In this document: positions 14,841 to 24,272 of the stretch, one piece after another
Layout: the number at the start of each line of letters is the position of its first letter
Position numbering within the stretch: the stretch's first letter is position 1
NCBI RefSeq assembly: GCF_010731675.1
Contig: NZ_AP022584.1
Coordinates: 4,774,001-4,838,000 of the forward strand
DNA: 64,000 nt
Direction of reading: 5' to 3'
Source of the DNA: Mycobacterium marseillense
Lineage (GTDB): Bacteria; Actinomycetota; Actinomycetes; Mycobacteriales; Mycobacteriaceae
Notes under the pieces: model-generated
Seen by the model: the letters and a program-made list of their open reading frames with translations, nothing else
Databases searched by the model: none
Told to the model about the DNA's origin: nothing
Program-made: the position numbers and the translations under genes

Positions 14841-17117
14841 ATGAGTTCGACGGCGGGGCCGCGGGTCAAGCTGACCAACGCCGAAAAAGTGCTGTATCCC
14901 GCCACCGGAACCACCAAGAGCGACATCTTCGACTACTACACGCAGATCGCCGAGGTGATGATCCCCCACGTCGCCGCGCGTCCGGCCACGCGCAAACGCT
15001 GGCCCAACGGCGTCGAACAGGAATCCTTCTTCGAAAAGCAACTGGCCTCGTCGGCCCCTGACTGGCTGCCACGCGCCAGCGTGACCCACCGATCCGGAAC
15101 GACGACCTATCCGATCATCGACGACCCCGCCGGCCTGGCCTGGATCGCCCAACAGGCGGCGCTGGAAGTCCACGTGCCGCAGTGGCGATTCGTCGCCGAG
15201 TGGACCCGCAGCCGGGCCGAAGAACTCAAACCGGGCCCGGCGACGCGATTGGTGTTCGACCTCGACCCCGGTGAACGCGTGACGATGGCCCAGATGGCCA
15301 AGGTGGCGCGCGCCGTCCGCGACCTGATGGCCGGGATCGGACTGACCACCTTCCCGCTCACCAGCGGCAGCAAGGGCCTGCACCTGTACGCGCCGCTCGA
15401 CGAGCCGGTGAGCAGCAAAGGCGCCACGGTACTGGCCAAACGCGTTGCGCAACAGCTGGAAAAGACGATGCCCAAGCTGGTCACCTCGACCATGACCAAG
15501 AGCCTGCGGGCGGGGAAGATCTTTTTGGACTGGAGCCAGAACAACGGCTCCAAGACGACGATCGCGCCGTACTCGCTGCGCGGACGCGAACATCCGACCG
15601 TCGCGGCGCCGCGCACCTGGGACGAACTCGACGACCCGTCGCTGCGCCAGTTGCGGTACGACGAAGTCCTGGCCCGGGTCGCGCGCGACGGCGATCTGCT
15701 TGCGGAGCTGGACGCCTCGGATAAGCAAGCCCCGGTGCCCGATCGGCTGACCAAGTACCGCAGCATGCGCGACGCGTCCAAGACCCCGGAGCCGGTCCCG
15801 GTGACAAAACCCGCTGTCGGGCAAGGGAATTCCTTCGTCATTCAAGAGCACCATGCGCGGCGGCTGCACTACGACTTCCGGCTGGAGCGCGACGGCGTGC
15901 TGGTGTCCTGGGCGGTGCCCAAGAACCTGCCCGAAACGCCGTCGGTGAACCACCTGGCGGTCCACACCGAGGATCATCCGCTCGAATACGGCGGGTTCGA
16001 GGGCGTCATCCCCAAGGGCGAATACGGTGCGGGCAAGGTGATCATCTGGGACTCCGGAACCTACGACGCCGAAAAGTTCCTCGACGATGAGGTCATCGTC
16101 AACCTGCACGGCGCCAAGATCTCCGGCCGCTACGCGCTGATTCAAACCAACGGCGACCAGTGGCTGGCGCACCGGATGAAGGACCAGAAGGTCTTCGAGT
16201 TCGACACGATCGCCCCCATGCTCGCCACCCACGGCTCGGTGACGGCACTGAAGGCAGGCCAGTGGGCGTTCGAGGGCAAGTGGGACGGTTACCGGCTCCT
16301 GATCGAAATCGACCACGGCTCCTTTCGGGTACGGTCGCGGCGCGGCCGCGAAGTCACCCAGGAGTACCGTGAACTCCGTTGGCTGGCAGACGGTCTCGCC
16401 GAACATCATGTGGTGCTCGACGGCGAGGCCGTCGTGCTGGACTCCTCCGGGGTGCCCAACTTCCACGAGATGCAAAACCGCGGCAAGGGCTCACGGGTCG
16501 AATTCTGGGCGTTCGACCTGCTCTACCTCGACGGCCGTTCGTTGCTGCGGGCCCGCTACCGCGATCGGCGAAAGTTGCTGGAAATGCTGGCAGCTGGCAG
16601 CAAGCTCATCGTCCCCGACCTGCTGCCCGGTGACGGCAAAGAGGCGCTGGAGCACTCCGGGGAGCGCGGCTGGGAGGGAGTGATCGCCAAGAAGCGCGAC
16701 TCCACCTATCAGCCGGGCCGCCGTTCGTCGTCGTGGATCAAGGACAAGCACTGGAACACTCAGGAGATCGTCATCGGCGGTTGGAAAGCCGGCGAAGGCG
16801 GACGCAGCAGCGGCATCGGCTCACTGCTGATGGGTATCCCCAGCGCGGGCGGGCTGCGTTTCGCCGGGCGCGTCGGCACCGGGTTCACCGAACGCGACCT
16901 GGCCAAGTTGAAGAAGACGCTGGCGCCGCTGCACACCGACGAATCCCCCTTCGACCCACCGCTTCCCCGAAGCGAAGCTCGCGGCGTGACGTACGTGCGG
17001 CCGGTGCTGGTCGGGGAGGTGCGCTACAGCGAGTGGACCCCGGATGACCGGTTACGCCAATCGAGTTGGCGCGGGCTGCGACCGGACAAGGAGGCAAGTG
17101 AGGTGGTGCGCGAGTGA
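14841..17117 (+). CDS. ligD: Multifunctional NHEJ ligase LigD (polymerase, phosphoesterase, ligase)
   Basis: LigD fills, trims and seals double-strand breaks held by Ku. Domain order in 758 residues is polymerase/primase (about 1-300, with VFDLDPG), 3'-phosphoesterase (about 325-450, HHARRLHYDFRLERDGVLVSW, IPKGEYGAG) and ATP-dependent ligase (about 460-758). The ligase adenylation lysine is in GKWDGYR (K480), followed by LDGEAVVLD, EGVIAKK and KDKHWNTQE. This is the mycobacterial order and length (759 in M. tuberculosis). Its GTGA junction overlaps the next gene by 4 bp. The promoter must lie in or near the 11 bp separating it from the divergent kinase, or inside that gene. Confidence 0.95.
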   Translation: MSSTAGPRVKLTNAEKVLYPATGTTKSDIFDYYTQIAEVMIPHVAARPATRKRWPNGVEQESFFEKQLASSAPDWLPRASVTHRSGTTTYPIIDDPAGLAWIAQQAALEVHVPQWRFVAEWTRSRAEELKPGPATRLVFDLDPGERVTMAQMAKVARAVRDLMAGIGLTTFPLTSGSKGLHLYAPLDEPVSSKGATVLAKRVAQQLEKTMPKLVTSTMTKSLRAGKIFLDWSQNNGSKTTIAPYSLRGREHPTVAAPRTWDELDDPSLRQLRYDEVLARVARDGDLLAELDASDKQAPVPDRLTKYRSMRDASKTPEPVPVTKPAVGQGNSFVIQEHHARRLHYDFRLERDGVLVSWAVPKNLPETPSVNHLAVHTEDHPLEYGGFEGVIPKGEYGAGKVIIWDSGTYDAEKFLDDEVIVNLHGAKISGRYALIQTNGDQWLAHRMKDQKVFEFDTIAPMLATHGSVTALKAGQWAFEGKWDGYRLLIEIDHGSFRVRSRRGREVTQEYRELRWLADGLAEHHVVLDGEAVVLDSSGVPNFHEMQNRGKGSRVEFWAFDLLYLDGRSLLRARYRDRRKLLEMLAAGSKLIVPDLLPGDGKEALEHSGERGWEGVIAKKRDSTYQPGRRSSSWIKDKHWNTQEIVIGGWKAGEGGRSSGIGSLLMGIPSAGGLRFAGRVGTGFTERDLAKLKKTLAPLHTDESPFDPPLPRSEARGVTYVRPVLVGEVRYSEWTPDDRLRQSSWRGLRPDKEASEVVRE

Positions 17118-19063
17118 AATGGGTTACCTACCAAGACAGTTCGGGCGCAGAACGTGTCGGCGTCCTGGCAGGTGATGCGATCTATGCGCTGCCATCGGGC
17201 GTGACGCTCCTCGATCTCGTCGCCCGCGGTGCCGACGGATTGCGGCAGGCGGGGGAGGATGCGCAACGGTCCCCGGCGGCGGCCTCGCTGGCGGAGGTGC
17301 GATTGCTGGCACCGATCCCACGACCGCCGTCCATCCGCGATTCCCTGTGCTTCCTCGACCACATGCGCAACTGCCAGGCCGCGCTGGGCGCCGGTCGGAC
17401 GCTCGGCGATTCCTGGTACCGCATACCGGCCTTTTACTTCGCCTGCCCGGCAACGATTTTGGGTCCGTACGACGACGCCCCGACGGCGCCCGGAAGCGCG
17501 TGGCAGGACTTCGAATTGGAGATCGCCGCCGTGATCGGCGCCGGGGGCAAGGACCTCACGGTCGAAGAGGCGGAACGGGCGATCATCGGCTACACGATCT
17601 TCAACGACTGGTCCGCCCGCGATCTGCAGCAGATGGAGAGTCAACTTGGGATCGGGCAGGGCAAGGGCAAAGACAGCGGGGTCACGCTGGGCCCCTATCT
17701 GGTGACCCCCGACGAGCTCGAACGGTATGCCCACCCCTCCTATCCGGGCAGGCTGAACCTGCGGGTCACCGCCCTGGTCAACGACGTCGTCATCGGTTCC
17801 GGGTCGACCACCCAGATGGACTGGACCTTCGGCGAAGTCATCTCCTATGCGTCGCGCGGCGTCACCCTCGCACCCGGTGACGTCATCGGCTCCGGGACCG
17901 TGCCCACCTGCACGCTGGTCGAGCACCTCAATCCCGCAGCCCTGGAATCGTTTCCGGGCTGGCTACACGACGGCGACGTCGTCACGCTCCAGGTCGAAGG
18001 GCTGGGGGAGACCCGGCAAACCGTGCGCGCCAGCGGTGCGCCGCACCCCCTGGCCGCGCGGCCGAATCCGGACGCCACCCCCGCCCCGCCGCGAGTCAAC
18101 CCCGCCCGCGCGCGGGTGCCCTACACCCGCGGGCTGCACGAGGTCGGCGACCGGGTGTGGGCCTGGACACTGCCCGACGGCGGCTACGGATGGAGCAACG
18201 CCGGTCTCATCGCCGGCGACGGCGCTTCCCTGCTGGTGGACACCCTGTTCGACCTGGCGTTGACCCGCGAAATGCTCACGGCGATGCAGGCCCACACCGC
18301 GGCCGCGCCGATCGCCGACGCGGTGATCACGCACTCCAACGGGGACCACACGCACGGCAACCAACTGCTCGACCCCTCGGTGCGGATCATCGCCGCGCGC
18401 GGGACGGCCGAGGAGATCGAGCACGGGATGGCCCCGGAGATGCTGGCCATGGCGCAGACGGCCAACCTCGGCCCGGTCGCCACACCGTACACGCGAGAAC
18501 GCTTCGGGCACTTCGATTTCAGCAACATCACGCTGCGCAACGCGGATCAGACGTTCGAACGTAACCTTGCGATCGAGGTGGGTGGGCGGCGCATCGATGT
18601 GCTGAACCTGGGTCCCGCGCACACCGCCGCCGACTCGGTGGTGCATGTGCCGGACGCGGGGGTGCTGTTCGGCGGCGACCTGTTGTTCATAGGCTGCACA
18701 CCCATCGTGTGGGCCGGCCCTATCGCCAACTGGGTCGCCGCCTGTGACGCGATGATCGCGCTGGACGCGCCGACGGTCGTGCCGGGCCACGGTCCGGTTA
18801 CCGATCCTGATGGGATCCGTTCGGTGCGTGGCTATCTCGTGCATGTCGCCGAACAGGCCGAGGCCGCGTACCGCAAGGGTCTGTCGTGGGCCGAGGCCTC
18901 CGACACCATCGATCTCGGCGAGTACGCGTCCTGGCTGGACGCCGAGCGCGTCGTCGTCAACGTCTACCAGCGATACCGCGAACTCGACCCGCAGACACCG
19001 CAGTTGGAGGTCATGGCCCTGCTCGTGATGCAGGCCGAATGGCTGGCCAAACGGACCTCGTGA
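17114..19063 (+). CDS. Fumarylacetoacetate hydrolase / metallo-beta-lactamase-fold fusion (Rv0939 homologue)
   Basis: The first half (about 1-325) is a FAH-family domain, as in acylpyruvate hydrolases and homoprotocatechuate isomerase/decarboxylases: FELEIAAVIG supplies metal-binding Glu residues at 134/136 and GYTIFNDWSARDLQ continues the signature. The second half (about 335-649) is a metallo-beta-lactamase fold: HSNGDHTHGN (407-416), GPAHTAADSVV, FGGDLLF and PGHGPV. The classical HxHxDH appears as HSNGDH, with Asn at the second position, a form also seen in alkylsulfatase-like and some aromatic-catabolism members. The GTG start overlaps the ligD stop by 4 bp. From memory M. tuberculosis Rv0939 is a similar bifunctional protein. 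Ring-cleavage product hydrolysis is the best guess. Confidence 0.8.
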   Translation: MKWVTYQDSSGAERVGVLAGDAIYALPSGVTLLDLVARGADGLRQAGEDAQRSPAAASLAEVRLLAPIPRPPSIRDSLCFLDHMRNCQAALGAGRTLGDSWYRIPAFYFACPATILGPYDDAPTAPGSAWQDFELEIAAVIGAGGKDLTVEEAERAIIGYTIFNDWSARDLQQMESQLGIGQGKGKDSGVTLGPYLVTPDELERYAHPSYPGRLNLRVTALVNDVVIGSGSTTQMDWTFGEVISYASRGVTLAPGDVIGSGTVPTCTLVEHLNPAALESFPGWLHDGDVVTLQVEGLGETRQTVRASGAPHPLAARPNPDATPAPPRVNPARARVPYTRGLHEVGDRVWAWTLPDGGYGWSNAGLIAGDGASLLVDTLFDLALTREMLTAMQAHTAAAPIADAVITHSNGDHTHGNQLLDPSVRIIAARGTAEEIEHGMAPEMLAMAQTANLGPVATPYTRERFGHFDFSNITLRNADQTFERNLAIEVGGRRIDVLNLGPAHTAADSVVHVPDAGVLFGGDLLFIGCTPIVWAGPIANWVAACDAMIALDAPTVVPGHGPVTDPDGIRSVRGYLVHVAEQAEAAYRKGLSWAEASDTIDLGEYASWLDAERVVVNVYQRYRELDPQTPQLEVMALLVMQAEWLAKRTS

Positions 19064-19138
19064 CCGTCTTCGTCGCCGCGAACGTGCCACTATCAACGCA
19101 TTTCTCGAGACGAGCTGGCCCCAGTTGCACTCTCGCGG

Positions 19139-20056
19139 TCAGGTCCGCACCGCCCGGACGAAGCTGATCGTGGCGGCGGGGGCCTGGTGCTCGGCTTCCC
19201 CCAATCCCGGCAGGCCCGCCGCCGAAAACAGGTCGGCGAGTCGGAATTCGGTGGTCTCCCACCCGTTGGCCTGTAGATGCGCGGCCACGTCGGTGTGCTC
19301 CCCGGGATAGGTCAACGCGGTGATGTCCAGGTCGAGCCCTTGCCGCCGCCACCCCTCGGCCATGAGCCGCGATTTCTCCAGCGCCTCCGGCGAAGTCCCG
19401 GCCACGGCCCCGAAGTCGGCGGCGAACCGGCTGCCCTCGCTGGACAGCGGAATGATCGCGTCCAGCAGCCGCACCTCGGCCTCGGGCGGAAGGAATCCGA
19501 TCAGCACTCCCTCGGCCAGCCACGCCGTCGGCTCGCCCGGGTCGAAACCGGACGCCCGCAGGGCCGCCGGCCAATCCTCGCGCAGATCGATACCCACGGT
19601 GCGCAATTCGGCGGTTGGGGCCGCGCCGATCTCGGCCAGCGTCGCGGTCTTGAACGCGATCACCTCGGGCTGATCGATCTCGTACACCGTCGTCTCCGCG
19701 GGCCATGGCAGCCGATAGGCGCGCGAATCCAGCCCCGACGCCACGATCACGACTTGGCGCAGGCCGGCCTGCCCGGCCGCGGCGAAATAGTCGTCGTAAA
19801 ACAGCGCCCGCGCGGCGAAGGTGTCGACGAACCGCGAAAACCCGACGCCCTCTTCGATGTCGGAGGAATCGATTTCGCCGGTCGCCAGCTTGGTGAACAG
19901 ATCGATGCCGGCGGCGCGCACCAGCGGCTCGGCGAATTCATCGGTGATGACCGGTCGCGCGCGCCTGGTGGCGGCCGCCCGCGCCGCGGCGACCATGGTG
20001 GCGGTGGCGCCCACGCTGTTGGCCAGGTCCCAGGTGTCACCTTCGGTTCGTGCCAT
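19139..20056 (-). CDS. Class I SAM-dependent methyltransferase (TIGR00027/LCM-like family)
   Basis: The 305-residue protein belongs to the large mycobacterial set of putative leucine carboxymethyltransferase-like enzymes. It starts [23 protein letters not shown], has the SAM-binding stretch [15 protein letters not shown], the acidic strand end VYEIDQPEV and [14 protein letters not shown]. The ATG at 20056 is preceded by AAGGAG; an in-frame GTG 10 codons upstream is less likely. The natural methyl acceptor of this family is unknown. It is divergent from the enoyl-CoA hydratase gene, with 62 bp between the starts. Confidence 0.85.
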   Translation of the reverse strand: MARTEGDTWDLANSVGATATMVAAARAAATRRARPVITDEFAEPLVRAAGIDLFTKLATGEIDSSDIEEGVGFSRFVDTFAARALFYDDYFAAAGQAGLRQVVIVASGLDSRAYRLPWPAETTVYEIDQPEVIAFKTATLAEIGAAPTAELRTVGIDLREDWPAALRASGFDPGEPTAWLAEGVLIGFLPPEAEVRLLDAIIPLSSEGSRFAADFGAVAGTSPEALEKSRLMAEGWRRQGLDLDITALTYPGEHTDVAAHLQANGWETTEFRLADLFSAAGLPGLGEAEHQAPAATISFVRAVRT

Positions 20057-20118
20057 GGCTGCTCCTTCGATGTGTGGCCAAACCACGGTATGCCCGATCG
20101 GTCGCCTACGGTCTCGGT

Positions 20119-20925
20119 ATGCCTTCAGTGAAACTGGAAACCCTCGAGGACAACATCGCCTGCATCACCTTGAACCGGCCCGAACGCCTCAACGCGATCG
20201 ACGGCTCGTTGATCGACGGCGTCGATGACGCCTTGGACGCGCTTGGCACCGGCGAGTTCAGGGTGGCGATCCTGACCGGGGCCGGCCGGGGATTTTGCGC
20301 CGGCGCGGATTTGAGCGGCACCGGGCAGCCGTGGACCGAGAACAAGCCGACCACCCCGGCGTTCAAGGTCAACTACGACGGCCAGGTCCGGCTGGCCAAC
20401 CTGTACACCCGGATCTACGAGCTGGACATTCCGGTAATCGCCGCGGTCAACGGTGTCGCCGTCGGGGGCGGCCTGGCGTTCACGTTGGTCAGCGATATCC
20501 GGGTCGCCTCGGATCATGCGCGGTTCGGTTCGGTGTTCATCAAGGCCGGCTTCTCGTCGATGGACATGGGCACCAGCTACCTGCTGCCGAAGATCGTCGG
20601 TGCGGGGGTGGCACGCGAACTCATGCTCACCGGCCGCATCATCGACGCGGCCGAGGCCTATCGCATCAAGCTGGTGCACGAGGTCGTCGCGCCCGACGAG
20701 CTGATGCCTACCGCGCTCAAGTTGGCCCGCTCGATTGCCGAGAACAACGCTTATGGCGTGTGGCAGACCAAGATTGGGCTCAACGCGGCGCTGGATGCGC
20801 CCAGCCTGCGCCATGCCATCGAGATCGAGAACCGCACCCAGATCCTCAGCGGTTTCACCAACAACCCGGTCGAGGCCGCCAAGGCTCACATGGAAAAGCG
20901 CGCGCCGCGGTGGGATACGTTGTGA
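20119..20925 (+). CDS. Enoyl-CoA hydratase/isomerase family protein
   Basis: A crotonase-fold protein of 268 residues. The two oxyanion-hole segments are [12 protein letters not shown] and [21 protein letters not shown]. In the region that supplies the catalytic Glu residues, the sequence reads [22 protein letters not shown]. It therefore lacks the canonical second Glu, so isomerase, hydrolase or other CoA chemistry is possible rather than simple hydration. ATG at 20119 starts the fold directly. It converges on the LLM oxidoreductase gene, with stops 3 bp apart. I do not recall this gene at the equivalent M. tuberculosis position. Confidence 0.8.
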   Translation: MPSVKLETLEDNIACITLNRPERLNAIDGSLIDGVDDALDALGTGEFRVAILTGAGRGFCAGADLSGTGQPWTENKPTTPAFKVNYDGQVRLANLYTRIYELDIPVIAAVNGVAVGGGLAFTLVSDIRVASDHARFGSVFIKAGFSSMDMGTSYLLPKIVGAGVARELMLTGRIIDAAEAYRIKLVHEVVAPDELMPTALKLARSIAENNAYGVWQTKIGLNAALDAPSLRHAIEIENRTQILSGFTNNPVEAAKAHMEKRAPRWDTL

Positions 20926-20928
20926 GAG

Positions 20929-21795
20929 TCAGAGCTTCGCGATTACGTTCTCGGCGAACATCTCCAGGTTGCGGATCTTGCTCTCCAGCGGCTCGGTGTC
21001 CTTGCCCTTGATGTAGGGGATCCGGAAGCCGACGATGACATCGGTGACGCCCTTGTCCTCGAGCCGCTTGATGCCGTCGGCGGTGTAGGCGTCGGCGGAG
21101 ATGACGTGGATCTCGAAAGGCCCGGTCTTGCCGGCTTCTTCGCGGAACCGCTTGAGCTTGGCGAGCAGGTGGTCGAGTTCTTCGGGGTCGCTGCCGCCGT
21201 GCATCCAGCCGTCCAGGCGGGCCGCGCGCCGCAACGCCGCGTCGGCGTGACCGCCGATCAGGATCGGGACCGGTTTGGTCGGAGCCGGCGTCATCTTGGT
21301 CTTGGGGATGTCGTAGAACTCGCCGTGGAATTCGAAGTAGTCACCGGAGGTGAGGCCCTGGATGATCTCGATGCATTCGTCCATGCGCTTGCCGCGCTTG
21401 GCGAAGGGGACTCCCAGCAGTTCGTAGTCCTCGGGCCACGGGCTGGTGCCGACGCCGAAACCCACCCGGTTGTCGGTCATCGCGGCCAGTGACCCAATTT
21501 GCTTGGCCACCAACGCCGGTGGCCGGATGGGCAGCTTGAGAACGAAGAAGTTGAACCGCAGTTTCGAGGTGACCGCACCCAATGCCGATGTCAGCACGAA
21601 GGTTTCGATGAACTCCTTGCCGTCCAGGAACTCGCGGTTGCCGTCCGGGGTGTAGGGGTACTTCGAGTCGGATTCGAAGGGGTAGGCGATGCTGTCGGCG
21701 ATCGTCATGGCGTCGTAGCCGGCGGCCTCGGCCGCCTTGGCCAGCGGGACGTAGAACCGAAAGTCAGTCATCGCCTCTGCGTAGGTAAACCGCAC
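20929..21795 (-). CDS. LLM-class F420-dependent oxidoreductase (Rv0940c homologue)
   Basis: This luciferase-like TIM-barrel protein of 288 residues begins MRFTYAEAMTDFRFYVPLAKAAEAAGYDAMTIADS and has VGFGVGTSPWPEDYELLGVPFAKRG and PILIGGHADAALRRAARLDGW, typical of F420-dependent enzymes. GTG at 21795 is chosen because GGAAGG lies 8 nt before it and the protein then starts at the first barrel strand; in-frame codons further upstream would place the start inside or beyond the operator. A perfect KstR-type palindrome lies 37 bp upstream. From memory Rv0940c is in the KstR regulon, so a role in sterol or lipid oxidation is likely; the substrate is unknown. Confidence 0.85.
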   Translation of the reverse strand: MRFTYAEAMTDFRFYVPLAKAAEAAGYDAMTIADSIAYPFESDSKYPYTPDGNREFLDGKEFIETFVLTSALGAVTSKLRFNFFVLKLPIRPPALVAKQIGSLAAMTDNRVGFGVGTSPWPEDYELLGVPFAKRGKRMDECIEIIQGLTSGDYFEFHGEFYDIPKTKMTPAPTKPVPILIGGHADAALRRAARLDGWMHGGSDPEELDHLLAKLKRFREEAGKTGPFEIHVISADAYTADGIKRLEDKGVTDVIVGFRIPYIKGKDTEPLESKIRNLEMFAENVIAKL

Positions 21796-21831
21796 GTCAT
21801 CTGCCTTCCTGAAGGGGTCGTCCCACGACAT

Positions 21832-21845
21832 TAGAACGTGTTCTA
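21832..21845. promoter_or_regulatory. KstR-type operator upstream of the LLM oxidoreductase
   Basis: TAGAACGTGTTCTA matches the KstR consensus TnnAACnnGTTnnA. Its arms are perfect inverted repeats except for the central GT. It sits 36 bp before the GTG start at 21795, a position suited to repression. An identical 14-mer is at 40318-40331 before the other LLM gene of the window. Confidence 0.8.
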
Positions 21846-21894
21846 GTTTCAGCACAACCGGCGGATCGGTGTGGCTAGAACAGATTGGAACGAG

Positions 21895-22659
21895 TCAGAG
21901 CTGGTTCTCGGGGCCGATGACCGCCCACACCGTCTTGCCGGACGCCCTCGGCGTGCTGCCCCACGTGCGGGACAACGCGTCGACGATCGCCAGCCCGGAG
22001 ACGTCGATGCCCTTCGCCGGAGACGGAAGCCGCACGGCGGGCGTGTTGCTGGCATCGGAGACCGCGATGGTCGCCGCCGTGCCCTGCGTCTCGAGCCGCA
22101 TGACCGGGACGCTGGCGGTGTGTTCCAGCACGTTCTCCACGAACACGTTGACGACCACCAACGCGACGGGGATGAGCTTGGCCTGCGACCACGTGGTGAG
22201 CCATTCGCGGACCAGCCGCCGCGACTCGCGCAGGCTGGTCAGGTCGGCGGGCAGCTGGGCATCGGCGCGCCGCACGGCGCGACGGCCGTTCTGGCCGAGC
22301 GCCTTCATCGCCGCCTTCTGGCTCGAATACACCGGCATGAAGTGGGCGATCCCGCTGCGGGTGATCGCCTCGCGGGCCGCCCGATTGGTGCAGACGAACA
22401 CGATCGGAACGTGGGCCGCGCTGCCGATCTGCCAGTAGGCGCCCATGAAGGTCGACCACGCCGGTTCGGCGTTCAGCTTGAGCCCGGAGACATCGACGAT
22501 CACGGCGGTGGCACCGTCCGACGTCGCCTTGATGAGGCGGTCGCGCAATGCGGTGGAGTTGGCGGCATCCAGCACGCCGTCGACGGTCAGAACGGCTATC
22601 GAGTCATCCGTCCGCGTCGCGACGGCCAACGAGCTGGCCGACTCAGCCACCGGGCTCAT
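21895..22659 (-). CDS. STAS domain / RsbW-like ATPase fusion (Rv0941c homologue)
   Basis: Residues 10-120 form an anti-sigma-factor-antagonist (STAS) domain: VLTVDGVLDAANSTALRDRLIKA and AVIVDVSGLKLN. Residues 140-254 look like a GHKL kinase-type ATPase, as in RsbW: N-box VVVNVFVENVLEHT at 168-181, ISVSD-type strand (TIAVSDASNTP) and GLAIVDALSRTWG plus GKTVWAVI as the G-box region. The STAS phospho-acceptor site, normally DSSG, reads NAEPAWS, so phosphorylation there is doubtful. A fused antagonist and kinase suggests a self-contained partner-switching or sensory module. No sigma factor or phosphatase is nearby. Confidence 0.75.
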   Translation of the reverse strand: MSPVAESASSLAVATRTDDSIAVLTVDGVLDAANSTALRDRLIKATSDGATAVIVDVSGLKLNAEPAWSTFMGAYWQIGSAAHVPIVFVCTNRAAREAITRSGIAHFMPVYSSQKAAMKALGQNGRRAVRRADAQLPADLTSLRESRRLVREWLTTWSQAKLIPVALVVVNVFVENVLEHTASVPVMRLETQGTAATIAVSDASNTPAVRLPSPAKGIDVSGLAIVDALSRTWGSTPRASGKTVWAVIGPENQL

Positions 22660-23036
22660 CCCAGCTCGATCGGGACGTCCGGGTTCATTTCCCGCTCCTT
22701 GTGTTCTGCCGGGCCGACTGCTTGAGTATCCGCCCTCAGCGGCAAAAGTCTAGTTTGCGGCAAACCCGCGTCGACGCACGCAGAAGCGGCAGGTCGCGAT
22801 CGGGATCCCCCCGGACTCACGCCGCAGACCCGCATCGAATGAATCATGCGCCCCCCTCCGTGCCCGTCGAGGCGCCGATCCGCACCGCCCCGAACGCACC
22901 ATGGAGTTCATTGCCCAGCACGCGCTGTTCCTCGGGGTTACCACACAGCGGGCGTAGCCAAACTTTCTGGTATGGCCCGGAAACAGGGCGTTCCCTGCGG
23001 TAATGAGCTGGCCTCAGGCGCCGGCGCGGTGCGGGT
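22660..23036. other. 377-bp stretch without a supportable gene
   Basis: It lies between two minus-strand genes. M. tuberculosis carries the small hypothetical gene Rv0942 about here. A 70-codon plus-strand frame exists (22846-23058), but its Arg/Pro-rich sequence has no domain and it overlaps the end of the monooxygenase gene. I see no RNA gene or repeat. Confidence 0.5.
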
Positions 23037-24272
23037 TCACCCGTTGCTCAGCGCGTAGGGGGGAGCGCCCACGCCGGCGACCGAGTGGGTGCCCCAGGGC
23101 GTCCGTTCGACGATGCGCGCCGGCGCGCTGCGCTCACCCACCGTCAGCGTGGCCGTCCGCACCTGTTTGAGGTCGTCGGACGGCGAGGCGAACACCGTCC
23201 CCTGCCAGTGGTAGCGCCCGTCGATCGGGTCCAGATGGCCGGTGAGTCGGACCCGGACCGGATGGCGGTTGCCGGCGATCTCGAGCGTGGCGGCGCCGTC
23301 GTAGGTGTCGTCGCCGGCCGGCGCGCTGGCCGAAAGATCGAACGCGGTTGCCACCGGTGGCGCTTCGGCGGGTCGCAGTTGGGCGCGTTCGTTGAAGACA
23401 TGCTGGCTGCTGGCGCGCACCTCGATACGCCCGCTGCCGGTGCGCGTCATGAGCTTCAGGCACTCGACGATGTAACGGGCTTGCGCGCCCGGGTCGGGGC
23501 CGGTGATGAAGAAGTAGTTGGGAAACCCGCGAACCGCCACCCCGCAGAACGGCTCCATGCCGTCGTGCCAGGCCTGCCGGATGGGCAGCCCGCCAGCGCC
23601 GGTCAGCGTCTCGTCGGCGACGTGATCGGGGATCGAGAATCCGGTGCCGTAGATGATGGCGTCGGCGCCGTGGTGGACACCGTCGCCGGTGCGCACCCCT
23701 GACGCGGTCACCGCCTCGATCGTCGACGAAGCGATCAGCACCGACGGCCGCGACGCGCTCGGGCGGGCGCGGCGGCGCAGCCAGCGCGTGGCGCGCGCGG
23801 ACCACAGCGGCACGTCGGTGACAACGCGCCGGGGTGCGCGGGCGAAGACGGTGACGGATGCGGCGACTTCGACCAGTCGGGCGAGGTGGTAGCCGGCGGT
23901 GGCGTCGGTGCCGATGACCGCGATGCGCTTGTCGGACGGGTCAAATGCCGGATCCCACGCCGCCGCGTGAAACGACTCGCCACGAAACTCGTCGCGCCCG
24001 GCGATGCGCGGCAGCCACGGGACATAAATGCCCCGCCCGGCGGCGACGACGACATCGGCCCGGACGATCTCGCCGTCGCCGGTGGTCAACAGCCAAGTGT
24101 CGGAGGCGTCGTCGAACCGCGAATGGCGGACGTCCTGGCCGGGCTGGTCGAGCAGGATCAGGTCGGTGAAACCGGCGCCCGACAACCCGTCACGGGCGCT
24201 GCGACCGCCGCCGCCCGCGCCGACAATGGCGATGTGGCAGCGGGATTCGCCGCCGAGACGCGAAGGCGTCAC
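23037..24272 (-). CDS. FAD-dependent monooxygenase with C-terminal DUF4873 (Rv0943c homologue)
   Basis: The N-terminal FAD motif reads HIAIVGAGGGGRSARDGL, followed by a second dinucleotide motif IAVIGTDATAGYHLARLV and the ATG-like segment DAIIYGTGFSI, as in Baeyer-Villiger or flavin-containing monooxygenases. The first motif is GAGGGGRSA rather than the usual GAGFSGL. The last ~100 residues (YDGAATLEIAGNRHPVRVRLTGHLDPIDGRYHW, split over the segment) match DUF4873. GTG at 24272 gives a 4-bp GTGA overlap with the AurF-like gene, so the two should be co-translated; TTG at 24293 is an alternative start. Pairing of a flavin enzyme with a diiron oxygenase suggests one oxidation pathway. Confidence 0.8.
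   Translation of the reverse strand: MTPSRLGGESRCHIAIVGAGGGGRSARDGLSGAGFTDLILLDQPGQDVRHSRFDDASDTWLLTTGDGEIVRADVVVAAGRGIYVPWLPRIAGRDEFRGESFHAAAWDPAFDPSDKRIAVIGTDATAGYHLARLVEVAASVTVFARAPRRVVTDVPLWSARATRWLRRRARPSASRPSVLIASSTIEAVTASGVRTGDGVHHGADAIIYGTGFSIPDHVADETLTGAGGLPIRQAWHDGMEPFCGVAVRGFPNYFFITGPDPGAQARYIVECLKLMTRTGSGRIEVRASSQHVFNERAQLRPAEAPPVATAFDLSASAPAGDDTYDGAATLEIAGNRHPVRVRLTGHLDPIDGRYHWQGTVFASPSDDLKQVRTATLTVGERSAPARIVERTPWGTHSVAGVGAPPYALSNG

Noticed and set aside
22846..23058. 70-codon plus-strand frame at the position of the M. tuberculosis gene Rv0942
   Set aside because: No recognisable homology that I can support, Arg/Pro-rich composition and overlap with the monooxygenase 3' end.
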